In this document: positions 1-9,879 of the stretch, one piece after another
Position numbering within the stretch: the first letter of the stretch is position 1
Layout of the letters: each line of letters starts with the position of its first letter
Assembly: GCA_023300125.1 (NCBI GenBank)
Contig: JALZVY010000212.1
Coordinates: 1 to 34,263 of the forward strand
Direction: 5' to 3'
Origin: Phycisphaera sp.
GTDB lineage: Bacteria; Planctomycetota; Phycisphaerae; Phycisphaerales; Phycisphaeraceae
Length of the DNA stretch: 34,263 nucleotides
The notes under the pieces: generated by a model
Database searches by the model: none
The model's input: the letters and a program-made list of their open reading frames with translations, nothing else
What the model was told of the DNA's origin: nothing
Position numbers and translations under genes: made by a program

Positions 1-78
1 GCCAACAAACTGGCGATACAAGTGGAGGCGCGTTTCATGGACAAGAAATCCGAAGAGAAAAGAAAGAGGACCAAATAG
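1..78 (+). CDS. 3' end of an unidentified gene (partial)
   Basis: Frame 1 is open from the left edge and stops at TAG 76-78. It gives a 25-residue tail ending in a strongly charged Lys/Arg/Glu stretch (KKSEEKRKRTK). The fragment is too short to name a family. The stretch has lower GC than what follows and no competing frame is better, so the end of a real gene cut by the window edge is likely but not certain. Confidence 0.4.
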   Translation, partial: ANKLAIQVEARFMDKKSEEKRKRTK

Positions 79-316
79 TCAAGACAGAAGAATTGTAATG
101 CATCTCTCGATTCAGACAAGGATTAACTGAGAAAATCACGTTGTTGTTGAGGCTTGGTGAAGCGCCTGTTTCGCGGTACAGATCTTGCTCCGGAAAAGCG
201 TGGGTGTTTTCCCGATACTTGATGGGGGGGGCGGCCATGGGCGAAAGGATGAGGGGCGTTAAGCCTGTCTCGGGGCGATGAACAGCGCGGGGCAGAAAGG
301 GGTATCGTCGCTGTGT
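79..316. other. Non-coding gap before the first sulfatase
   Basis: No convincing gene on either strand; the long minus-strand frames here are Pro/His/Thr-rich and have no recognisable domain. I see no clear terminator for the upstream gene. The right side grades into the G-rich leader of the sulfatase at 402. Confidence 0.5.
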
Positions 317-354
317 GGGGGGGGCGTGTGGGGGCATGTGTGGGTGTTTGGGGG
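317..354 (+). promoter_or_regulatory. Candidate G-quadruplex in the leader of the first sulfatase
   Basis: Four G-runs (317-324, 330-334, 342-344, 350-354) are separated by loops of 5, 7 and 5 bases, which fits the classical G3+N1-7 four-run rule. It lies on the coding strand, about 48 bases before the ATG at 402, so it would also be in the mRNA leader if transcription starts upstream. Function is inferred only. Confidence 0.5.
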
Positions 355-401
355 CTTTGCGGTGTTTTGCGATGGATGGACTGAATACGAAGGGTGTTGC
401 G

Positions 402-2102
402 ATGAAGAACGTGGTGTATGGCTTGATGGCGGTGGTGTTGCTGGGCGTTGGCACCGCGGCGCGGGCGGCGGCTGACGAGTCACGCCCCAACGTGGTGTGG
501 CTGGTGGCCGAGGACATGAGCGCGTGGCTGCCGTGTTATGGCGACCCTACGGTGGCGACGCCGAACATCGATCGCTTGGCCCACGAGGGGGTGCGCTATG
601 ACAACGCGTTCGCCAGCTCGCCGGTGTGTGCGCCCGCCCGCTCGTCGCTGATCACGGGCATGTATGCCACGCGGATCGGCTCGATGCACATGCGCAATGT
701 GCGCCCCAGCAACGCGGCCCTGCGGCAGGACCCCACCGCGTACGACGACATCCCGCCCTATGAGGCCGTGCCCCCGGCGTTTGTGCGCTGCTTCCCCGAG
801 CACCTGCGGGTGGCGGGTTATCGCTGCACGAACAACAGCAAGAAGGACTACCAGTTCTATCAACCGGTGGGGGTGTGGGACCAAACCAGCAGCTCGGCCC
901 ACTGGCGTGATGGGTCAGACGATCAGCCGTTTTTCGCGGTGTTTAACTTCGGGGGCACACACGAGAGCAAGGCGTTTCCCAACGCGACACCACAGCCCGA
1001 AGTGGTCGCGCCCGAGGCGGTGACGATCCCACCGTTTTACCCCGACACCCCGGCGGTGCGCGATGCGGTGGCACGCACTTACAACAACATCGCGACCCTG
1101 GACCAGTGGGTGGGCGAGCGTGTTCAAGAACTGGAAGACGCGGGGAAGCTGCACAACACGGTGGTGATGTTTTTCTCTGACCACGGGGTGGGGCTGCCGC
1201 GCGGCAAGCGCTCGTGTTACGACACGGGCTCGCGGGTGCCGCTGGTGGTGCGTTTTCCTGATGGTCGGGGGGCGGGCACCGCCGATGATCGTGTGGTGAG
1301 CTTTGTGGATTTCGGCCCTTCGATTCTTTCGCTGGCGGGTGTGGATCCCGACCCGCGTCTGGATGGCACGCCGTTTTTGGGGGCGTTTGCACGCGAGCGC
1401 GACGGTTACCAGCGCGGCCACGCCTACACCCATGCCGACCGGTTTGACGCGGCCTACGACGGGGTGCGCAGCGTGAGCGACGGGCGTTACCGCTACCTCC
1501 GCAACTATGTGACCGATCAGCCGTACATCATCGCCAACGCCTTCCGCGAGCAGTTGCCGATGACCCACGACCTGTATGCCCTGCGTACGTCTGGGGACGC
1601 CACCGCCGAGCAGTGGCAGATGGCCGCCACACGCCGGCCCATCGAAGAGTTCTACGACACCCAGAACGACCCGTGGGAGGTGCGCAACCTTGCTTCGGAT
1701 CCGGCCCACGCGGTGCGGATCGCGGCGATGCGCGAGCGTGTGGAGGCGTGGATGGTGGACACCGGCGACCTGGGCTTTGTGTTGCCTGAGACCAAGCTGG
1801 TGCGTGAGCACCTGTGGACGCCCGATGGCGAGCAGCCCCTGACCGCGGCGGCGGTGGTTCAGCACGCGGCGGTCGAGCTTGCCGGGGGGGAAGTCGTTTG
1901 CCGTTTCACGGTGGAGAGCGCCACCCCGGGCGCCTCATTGGCTTATCGCCTGGGGACCGGGCCCGAGGCGATGGGCCCGTGGCAGGTGTACAGCGGCGGC
2001 CACATTGACGCTGCGAAAACACTTGGACGGCTTGAGGTCAACGCCCACCGCATCGGGTTCAAACCCAGCGCGGTCGTGATCGACTTGGGCCACGCGGACT
2101 GA
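402..2102 (+). CDS. Secreted sulfatase (formylglycine type)
   Basis: A 566-residue arylsulfatase-superfamily enzyme, predicted to hydrolyse sulfate esters, probably of a polysaccharide. The N-terminus is a signal peptide (MKNVVYGLMAVVLLGVG, then ARA). The mature part opens with PNVVWLVAEDM (metal-binding region, with Glu-Asp instead of the usual Asp-Asp) and carries C76-A-P-A-R, the C-x-P-x-R motif whose Cys becomes formylglycine. A SDHG motif follows near residue 260. The last ~100 residues form a beta-rich tail outside the sulfatase core. I start at ATG 402, not further upstream, because of AAGGG at 390-394 and because the signal peptide begins here. It stands alone, converging with the gene at 2126. 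Substrate cannot be told from sequence. Confidence 0.9.
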   Translation: MKNVVYGLMAVVLLGVGTAARAAADESRPNVVWLVAEDMSAWLPCYGDPTVATPNIDRLAHEGVRYDNAFASSPVCAPARSSLITGMYATRIGSMHMRNVRPSNAALRQDPTAYDDIPPYEAVPPAFVRCFPEHLRVAGYRCTNNSKKDYQFYQPVGVWDQTSSSAHWRDGSDDQPFFAVFNFGGTHESKAFPNATPQPEVVAPEAVTIPPFYPDTPAVRDAVARTYNNIATLDQWVGERVQELEDAGKLHNTVVMFFSDHGVGLPRGKRSCYDTGSRVPLVVRFPDGRGAGTADDRVVSFVDFGPSILSLAGVDPDPRLDGTPFLGAFARERDGYQRGHAYTHADRFDAAYDGVRSVSDGRYRYLRNYVTDQPYIIANAFREQLPMTHDLYALRTSGDATAEQWQMAATRRPIEEFYDTQNDPWEVRNLASDPAHAVRIAAMRERVEAWMVDTGDLGFVLPETKLVREHLWTPDGEQPLTAAAVVQHAAVELAGGEVVCRFTVESATPGASLAYRLGTGPEAMGPWQVYSGGHIDAAKTLGRLEVNAHRIGFKPSAVVIDLGHAD

Positions 2103-2125
2103 TCCAGGCGCAGGCATGCACGTTC

Positions 2126-2734
2126 TTAGGGATCGATCAGATCGGGCAGGCGATCGTCGTGCGGGCCTTGGATGGGCGGCAGCTTTGCACGGGCGGCACG
2201 GAGTGAGAACAGCAGGCGGCCGACGCTGATGGCGTCGTCAAGCGCGACGTAGGTGCGCGGGGGGTGGTCTTTCAACCAGGCCTCGGGCATGTGGCGCGTG
2301 TTGGTGTGGTGGTATGGGCGTTGCAGCAGGGCCATGGCGTAGGATCGAAGGTCCAACGCGGCGCGGCGAAAGGGGCTGCCGTTGGTGAAGTGCTGCAGGT
2401 ACCACTCGACGAACATAAAGGGCTCCGCGGCGGGGTAGCCGACGAAAACTTTTTGGGCCGGCAGGTTTTGGAGCCAGTCTCGGTATTCGCGCATGGCCGG
2501 TCCCGGGGCTTCGGGCTCGTAGGTGACCACGGCCCATGCCTCGCGCATGGATTTCCAGCGGGCCAAGATCTCGGGGTGGGGCCGGGCCTTGCGGAGCGGG
2601 CGCAGGTTGACGCTGAAGCTGCTGAGCAGTTCGCCTTGGCGGTCGAAGGCGGCCGAACCGAGGCTGCGGATGGAGTGAGGCCCGGGGATCGGGCCGTCGA
2701 TCTCGATCGAGGTGCAGATGTAGATCTCGGGCAC
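2126..2734 (-). CDS. Exonuclease-fold (DEDDh-like) protein with degenerate active site
   Basis: A 202-residue protein that resembles the short bacterial 3'-5' exonuclease family with the N-terminal pattern [D]-x-E-x-x-GPIPG. GPIPG (14-18), the block around VFVGY (96-100) and the end motif ALDDA (164-168) match that family as I remember it. Yet the first catalytic Asp is Ser9 (SIEIDG), the Asp expected after the VGY block is Pro105 (AAEPFMFV), and the catalytic His is Tyr162 (TYVALDD). Only Glu11 and the Asp166/167 pair remain. The reading frame is intact over full length, so it looks like a maintained non-catalytic homologue, not a decayed gene. Its role is unknown. It is transcribed leftward and converges with the sulfatase. 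Confidence 0.7.
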   Translation of the reverse strand: MPEIYICTSIEIDGPIPGPHSIRSLGSAAFDRQGELLSSFSVNLRPLRKARPHPEILARWKSMREAWAVVTYEPEAPGPAMREYRDWLQNLPAQKVFVGYPAAEPFMFVEWYLQHFTNGSPFRRAALDLRSYAMALLQRPYHHTNTRHMPEAWLKDHPPRTYVALDDAISVGRLLFSLRAARAKLPPIQGPHDDRLPDLIDP

Positions 2735-2837
2735 GGGACAGACTCCGCCAGGAAGGCTTTGAGTCTACGCGATGGGATCGGGTTCGCGGTTGACGCGGGG
2801 GCAGGGGGCGCGGGGCGGGGGTATCTCGGTTTCTTTT

Positions 2838-2869
2838 ACGCCAAGACGCCAAGACGCCAAGACGCCAAG
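2838..2869. repeat. Tandem repeat, 4 x ACGCCAAG
   Basis: Four exact, contiguous 8-base copies of ACGCCAAG. The same core recurs on the other side of ligA (5343-5364 and, inverted, 5536-5557). Confidence 0.9.
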
Positions 2870-2870
2870 G

Positions 2871-2897
2871 AAGACAAAGAAGACAAGGAAGACAAAA
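2871..2897. repeat. Tandem repeat, 3 x AAGACAAGG-like
   Basis: Three contiguous 9-base copies (AAGACAAAG, AAGACAAGG, AAGACAAAA), starting one base after the ACGCCAAG array. Purine-rich on the plus strand. Confidence 0.85.
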
Positions 2898-3063
2898 AAT
2901 GCTGAGTGGGTGGGGTGTCGCCGCCTTTGGGTTCTTTCTGGGGTCGCGGGTTGCCGTTTCGGGTCGCTTTGGACGCGGCTTGGCCGGGCCGGGTGGATCA
3001 GTCGGTTTTTCTTGGCGCCTTGGTGTGAGGTTGTCCGGCTCGGCTTTCAAGCAGGCCTTCCAG

Positions 3064-5557
<2,494 letters not shown>

Positions 5558-5574
5558 TCCGGGGGCGGGCGCGG

Positions 5575-6258
5575 TCACGCGCGGATGGCGCGGTCCAGGG
5601 CCGAGCGGCCGGCGGGGAAGAGACCTTTGCCGGCTTCTTTGAGGATGGCGTAGCCGTCGGCGCGTTTGATCTGGCGGACCATGTCGCGGAGGTGGGCGTC
5701 GCGGTCGCGGGCGAAGCGTGGGAAGGCTTGCTCGAGCTCGTGGCGGTTGTATTTGCTTAAGGGGTCGTTCAGGCCTGTTTGGCGCACGGCCCAGTCGAAG
5801 AGCGAGCGGGGCTCGGTGGAATACTTGTAGGTTTCCAGCGTGGCTTGCAGGCGCTCACTGATCGAGGCGAAAGGGTTGGTGAGCTCGTCGGGCAGGTCCC
5901 AGAGCTCGTTTTTGCTGGTTGAACCTTCGAGGTCGTTGAGCCAGCCGGCAGAAGTCGATGTGCTTGACACGGTGGGGGAATCCTTGGGGGAAGGCGCGGG
6001 GCGCGGGGCCTGCGCGGGAGGGGGTGATGTTGCGGCGGATCCGGGACGCGGTGGTCCCGTGTGGCCGGGTTGCAATGAAACAACGGAGGTGTCGATGACC
6101 ACGCGGCCGCGGTTGGGAAAATCGATCGTGAGCTTTTGCGCTCGGCCGTTGGGGCCAGAGGCGGTGGCTTTCAGCTGCCGGACGATGCCGGTGCCCCACT
6201 CGGGGCGTTTGGGGTGGACCACGCGGTCCCCCCGCGCAAATCGTTGGATGGAGGCCAT
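5575..6258 (-). CDS. DUF3553-like protein with long Pro-rich linker
   Basis: A 227-residue protein in three parts. Residues ~6-62 resemble the small DUF3553 domain (GDRVVHPKRPEWGTG), a beta-barrel thought to bind nucleic acid or partners and often found in helicase-like proteins. Residues ~65-105 are a Pro/Ala/Ser linker. Residues ~105-227 are a helical C-terminal part with no family I recognise. There is no signal peptide or membrane segment, so it is probably cytoplasmic. It is transcribed leftward, in the same direction as ligA but 264 bases away. DUF3553 is recalled from the motif and was not searched. Confidence 0.75.
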   Translation of the reverse strand: MASIQRFARGDRVVHPKRPEWGTGIVRQLKATASGPNGRAQKLTIDFPNRGRVVIDTSVVSLQPGHTGPPRPGSAATSPPPAQAPRPAPSPKDSPTVSSTSTSAGWLNDLEGSTSKNELWDLPDELTNPFASISERLQATLETYKYSTEPRSLFDWAVRQTGLNDPLSKYNRHELEQAFPRFARDRDAHLRDMVRQIKRADGYAILKEAGKGLFPAGRSALDRAIRA

Positions 6259-6378
6259 GCGGCGGTTATCCCGTGGGTCTTAAAACACCGAAGGTTCTGG
6301 GGTTTGCTGGCCAGACGCCTTGCGTCGGGGTGCACCGTCCCGTGCGGACGCCGAGCGTCCAAGGGCAGAACAGTGATG

Positions 6379-6531
6379 GATGAAGACCGGTATGAGCGGT
6401 GCGTCGCACGGGTTGCCAGAAAAACCTGGGGAACCACAGGCGGCGAACGGGCTTACTCGGGGAGGGCTAATGCCCCACAGACAAATCAGAAAAGGTGAAT
6501 AGGAAACACCTGTTCCGCCGCGGGCTTCATC
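6379..6531 (-). ncRNA. Candidate structured RNA or long leader
   Basis: The intergenic stretch can fold into a closed multibranch structure. An outer helix pairs GATGAAG (6379-6385) with CTTCATC (6525-6531). A second pairs GGCGG (6439-6443) with CCGCC (6515-6519). Hairpins lie at 6399-6409 (GTGC/GCAC), 6425-6440 (CCTG/CAGG), 6464-6475 (GGGC-TAAT-GCCC) and 6493-6511 (AGGTG/CACCT). A -10-like TATACT on the minus strand (6562-6557) would start a transcript about 20 bases before the outer helix, so I favour the minus strand, as an independent RNA or the leader of the gene at 6258. The helices are almost symmetric, so the strand is uncertain. It matches no family I know. Confidence 0.35.
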
Positions 6532-6598
6532 GTCCGCGGTTCTGAAGGACTTTATAAGTATAGCAGATGTGTTTGGGCTTTGCGGGGGTGGGGTCCGA

Positions 6599-7501
6599 TT
6601 AAAGCGGCTCGTTTCCGCTCCGCTGGCCGGGTCCGTTGGCGTGCTGCGCGTCGGGGGCGTCGCTGCCTTCGCCTTCGTCGTCCAGTTCGTCGGCCAGCAC
6701 GTCGTCGTGGTGGTGGGTGACGGCGGTGGATTCCAGCAGCAGGTTGATGCGCTTGCGCACGCGGAAAATCATCGGCACGTGGGGGATGCGTCGCAGTTCG
6801 GTGCGGCCTGTGGCCGAGTACACCACCAGCGTGCCGGCGCCGCACAGCAGCAGTTCAAGCAGGTCGGGGTAGGTGCTGCGCACGCGCTTGGCTCCGCGTG
6901 CGAGTGAGTCGTCGGCCCGGCCCCAGCTGTAGTGTTCGAATTCGTTGTGGGTGATGCGCCAGCGGTGTTGCAGCCGGGCGTAGACGAGCATGACCAGGTA
7001 GGGCGGCAGCAGCATGAGGCTGAGCGCGATGCCCAGTGACGGGGAGTAGTTCACGTCGAGGTCGGCGAGCACGCGGTACACGTCGCCAAGGAGCGTGAAC
7101 TTGTCGAAGCTTGCGTCCAGCCATTTGCCCAGGAAAAAGAAGGCGAGGAAGACCACCGCCCAGAAGACCGCGTGGTCGCGCTCCAGGTCGATGCCCAGGG
7201 TGAGCAGTGTGAGGGTGATGACGCCCAGAAAAACCCAGCCGCAAACCTCGGGGCTGAAGCCCCAGGTGCCGACCAGCGGCCAAAGCACGAAGCCGATGGC
7301 GATGATGGGCCAGGCGAAAATGAGCTTGGGGTAGGTGTGGAAGACGACCTGGCGGATGGGCTTGGGGGCCTTCTTGGGCTTGGGTGCTTTGCTGGGCTTG
7401 GCGGGCTTGCTGGGCTTGGCTGGAGCGGGCGCCGCGGCAGCCGGCGCGGGTTCGGGCGCGGGGGCGGACGGCACATCGGAGGGTGTCGCGGAGTCGCTCA
7501 T
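6599..7501 (-). CDS. Multi-pass membrane protein with PH-like domain
   Basis: A 300-residue protein of unknown function. Residues 1-50 are Ala/Pro/Lys-rich (repeated KPSKPAKPSK-type units) and probably disordered in the cytoplasm. About four hydrophobic segments follow at ~60-80, 84-104, 110-128 and 155-177. Then comes a cytoplasmic part (RWRITHNEFEHYSW, later TLVVYSATGRTELRRIPHV) that resembles the bacterial PH domain seen in YdbT-like proteins; this is a resemblance by eye. The last ~35 residues are acidic and His-containing. It is codirectional with the neighbouring membrane gene at 7579, 77 bases apart, so the two may form an operon. Confidence 0.75.
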   Translation of the reverse strand: MSDSATPSDVPSAPAPEPAPAAAAPAPAKPSKPAKPSKAPKPKKAPKPIRQVVFHTYPKLIFAWPIIAIGFVLWPLVGTWGFSPEVCGWVFLGVITLTLLTLGIDLERDHAVFWAVVFLAFFFLGKWLDASFDKFTLLGDVYRVLADLDVNYSPSLGIALSLMLLPPYLVMLVYARLQHRWRITHNEFEHYSWGRADDSLARGAKRVRSTYPDLLELLLCGAGTLVVYSATGRTELRRIPHVPMIFRVRKRINLLLESTAVTHHHDDVLADELDDEGEGSDAPDAQHANGPGQRSGNEPL

Positions 7502-7578
7502 GACACGAGTGTAACGGCGGGCGTTGCCACGAAAACGCGGAAAAAACGACCGTTTGCCGCGGGCGGGGGGCAGGCCGC

Positions 7579-8346
7579 TTACCCGGCGGACGGTCCGGGG
7601 CCTTGGTCGCTGTGCGGGCGTGACGCCACCACGCTGTCGAGGATCATGATCTTTTGCCAGATCTTGCGGGCGAACCCGTTGGTGAGGCCTTCGATCTCGT
7701 TGACCGCGTCGAGCACCACGCTGTCCTGTACGTTGCGGGCGTAGAGCGCCGCCACTTTGCCGGTGAGCGAGAGCAACTCGCTGCAGTAGTCCAGGTAGCG
7801 GCCGGTGAGAAAGGGCGACAGTGCTGCGCCATCGGCGTCGACGCCGGGCTCGCTGGCGAGCAGCTCGCGGTGGATCAGCCGTTCGGGGTCTTTGGAAAAC
7901 TGGTGCATGTCCAGCACGTGGGCCAGGGCCCGAAGCTCTTGCATGGCCGCCAGCACGCGGCGACGCTTCATCCGCACTTCCACGGTGAACAGGAAGGCAA
8001 ACGCGAGGCCGAGGTAGACCAGCGTGCTGATCGCCGCTTCGATGCCCTCCAGCACCGACCAGATGTCCGCGTCGTTTTTGTAAAAGGCGGTCATGCCGAT
8101 GGTGAACTTGATGACGACCACGCCCATGCCCACCAGCAGCCCGCCGCTGGCGATGCGCATGCCCAGGTAAGGCTTCTGAATGTCGGCGGACAGGGTGATG
8201 GCGTGGCCCGCCACGGCCCGCAGGTCACGGGCGGTCTGGCCCAGCCCGCGGCCGGGCAGGCGGTAGTCGATGCGCTCGATGAGCAGCTCGATGGCCATGA
8301 GGATCCGCTCGGGGCGGAGTTCGATCTGGACCGGGTGGCGACGCAC
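7579..8346 (-). CDS. Two-helix membrane protein of unknown function
   Basis: A 255-residue protein that I do not recognise as a named family. Two hydrophobic segments are visible at about 61-88 (IASGGLLVGMGVVVIKF) and 102-124 (STLVYLGLAFAFLFTV), with a basic stop-transfer run after the second (RMKRRR). The C-terminal half is helical and charged (LAHVLDMHQFSKDPERLIHRELL). It lacks a cleavable signal peptide. It shares a 74-base divergent promoter region with the uvrC-like gene and sits upstream of the other membrane gene on the same strand. Confidence 0.75.
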   Translation of the reverse strand: MRRHPVQIELRPERILMAIELLIERIDYRLPGRGLGQTARDLRAVAGHAITLSADIQKPYLGMRIASGGLLVGMGVVVIKFTIGMTAFYKNDADIWSVLEGIEAAISTLVYLGLAFAFLFTVEVRMKRRRVLAAMQELRALAHVLDMHQFSKDPERLIHRELLASEPGVDADGAALSPFLTGRYLDYCSELLSLTGKVAALYARNVQDSVVLDAVNEIEGLTNGFARKIWQKIMILDSVVASRPHSDQGPGPSAG

Positions 8347-8420
8347 CCCCGCAGGATACCGGCGGGGGCGTTGGGCGCGGTTGTGCGCGGCGGCTTGGGT
8401 GGCTCCTACACTGCGGGGGC

Positions 8421-9761
8421 ATGGCGAAAGACCGCGAACGACTTGATGGGCTGCTGAAGAAGGCCCGGGGCCTGGACAAGGTCCCGGGGGTCTATCTCAT
8501 GAAGGACTCCGCGGGGGTGGTGGTCTACGTGGGCAAGGCGTCGGTGCTGCCCAACCGGGTGTCGTCCTACTTCGTGCCCTCGGCGGATCTGGGGCCCAAG
8601 AAGCAGCCGATGCTCGACTTGATCGTGGACTTCGATGTGATCTCCTGCGAGGGCGAGTGGGAGGCGCTGCTGACCGAGAACCGCTTGATCAAGGACATCC
8701 ACCCGCGTTTCAACGCGCGGCTGACCGACGACAAGACGTTTCCTTATTTGGTGATCACGGTCCGCGATGATTTTCCGGGGGTGTTCATCACGCGGAACCT
8801 GACCGACGAGGCCTACCGCGGGGCCAAGACCTTTGGCCCGTTCACCAGCGTGTACGCCCTGCGCGAGTCGGTGGCGCTGCTTCAGAAAGTCTTCAAGTTC
8901 CGCACTTGTCACCTGGAGATCCACGACGGCGACGAGAAGCGGCGGTTTTTCCGTCCGTGTTTGCTGTACCCCATCAAGCAGTGCAGCGCGCCCTGCGGGG
9001 CGAAGGTGTCCAAAGAGGCCTACCGGGCGGACATCGACCGCTTTATTCGTTTCTTGGAAAGCAAACGCAGCGTGATGCTACGCGAGCTAAGACAAGACAT
9101 GGAGGCGGCCAGCGCCGAGCTGCGCTACGAAGAAGCCGCGGCGGTACGTGACCAGATCAAGGCCATCGAGAAGCTGGACGAGCGTGGCACCACGGGCCAG
9201 AACTGGCAGCCCGAGAGCGAGAGCTTTTACGTGGACCCCGAGAAGGGGTTGGAGAGCCTGCGCAAGACCCTGGGCATGAGCCAGCAGATCCGGTGTTTGG
9301 AATGCATCGACATCGCGCACCTGCAGGGCGGGGAAACCGTGGGCAGCAAGGTGTGCTTCGTGGACGGCCGGCCGCTGAAGAGCCAGTACCGCCGGTACAA
9401 GATCACCACGGTCAAAGGGGGCAATGACGACTACGCGAGCATCCGCGAGGTGGTGAGCCGGCGCTACCGCGAGGCGGGGCAGGGCCAAGAGTTGTTCCCG
9501 GATGTGATCTTGATCGACGGGGGGCTGGGCCAGCTGCACGCCGCGCAGGAGGCGTTGTTTGAGATGGACGTGCAGCCGCCGATGGTGATCAGCCTGGCGA
9601 AGAAAGAGGAGTTGATCTACGTGCAGAAAAAGAGCGAGCCGGTGCGGTTGAGCAAGACCAACCTGGGGCTGAAGCTGTGCATGGCCGCCCGCGACGAAGC
9701 CCACCGCTTTGCCCAACATTATCACCACCTGCTGCGGACCAAAAAGGTGTTGGGCGAGTGA
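8421..9761 (+). CDS. uvrC: UvrC-like excinuclease subunit lacking the HhH region
   Basis: UvrC makes the two incisions in UvrABC nucleotide excision repair. The GIY-YIG nuclease domain opens the protein (VPGVYLMKDSAG, then VYVGKA, residues ~20-100). A UVR helical motif for UvrB contact follows at ~210-245 (ASAELRYEEAAAVRDQI). The RNase H-like nuclease domain ends it (CIDIAHLQG, VILIDGGLGQL, DEAHRFAQ). The protein stops at 446 residues, right after the point where standard UvrC (about 600 residues) continues into tandem helix-hairpin-helix motifs. The next 118 bases do not encode such motifs in any frame, so this is a natural short form, not a frameshift. The start is ATG 8421; the SD is weak. 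Confidence 0.92.
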   Translation: MAKDRERLDGLLKKARGLDKVPGVYLMKDSAGVVVYVGKASVLPNRVSSYFVPSADLGPKKQPMLDLIVDFDVISCEGEWEALLTENRLIKDIHPRFNARLTDDKTFPYLVITVRDDFPGVFITRNLTDEAYRGAKTFGPFTSVYALRESVALLQKVFKFRTCHLEIHDGDEKRRFFRPCLLYPIKQCSAPCGAKVSKEAYRADIDRFIRFLESKRSVMLRELRQDMEAASAELRYEEAAAVRDQIKAIEKLDERGTTGQNWQPESESFYVDPEKGLESLRKTLGMSQQIRCLECIDIAHLQGGETVGSKVCFVDGRPLKSQYRRYKITTVKGGNDDYASIREVVSRRYREAGQGQELFPDVILIDGGLGQLHAAQEALFEMDVQPPMVISLAKKEELIYVQKKSEPVRLSKTNLGLKLCMAARDEAHRFAQHYHHLLRTKKVLGE

Positions 9762-9879
9762 AGGCAGGTGGGTTGGCCGCGTGCTGACCCGCCTTTGGGG
9801 GCGGTAGCCGGTGACGCTCACCTGGAGGGAGGATTGTGCCGATTAGGCTACTTCGTAGCCCACCCCGAACCCCGCCACG

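Larger units (their letters stand above)
2735..3063. other. Intergenic region downstream of ligA
   Basis: About 330 bases without a credible gene. It holds two adjoining short tandem repeats (listed separately) and a degenerate CTTGGCG-type remnant near 3008-3025. The apparent frames across it translate the repeats into low-complexity Lys/Thr/Arg peptides and are not genes. Confidence 0.6.

Noticed and set aside
35-517. 160-residue minus-strand frame at the left end
   Set aside because: Pro/Ser/Thr/His-rich with no domain, overlapping the start of the sulfatase on the other strand.
2838-2897. CRISPR-like tandem repeats
   Set aside because: Units are 8-9 bases, directly contiguous and without spacers, with no cas gene nearby.
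6376-6498. Short plus-strand peptide starting MDEDRYERC
   Set aside because: No SD, no hydrophobic or recognisable part, and it lies inside the candidate structured RNA.
9762-9879. Lost C-terminal HhH part of UvrC through a frameshift
   Set aside because: None of the frames in the 118-base gap encodes HhH-like sequence before the next gene begins.
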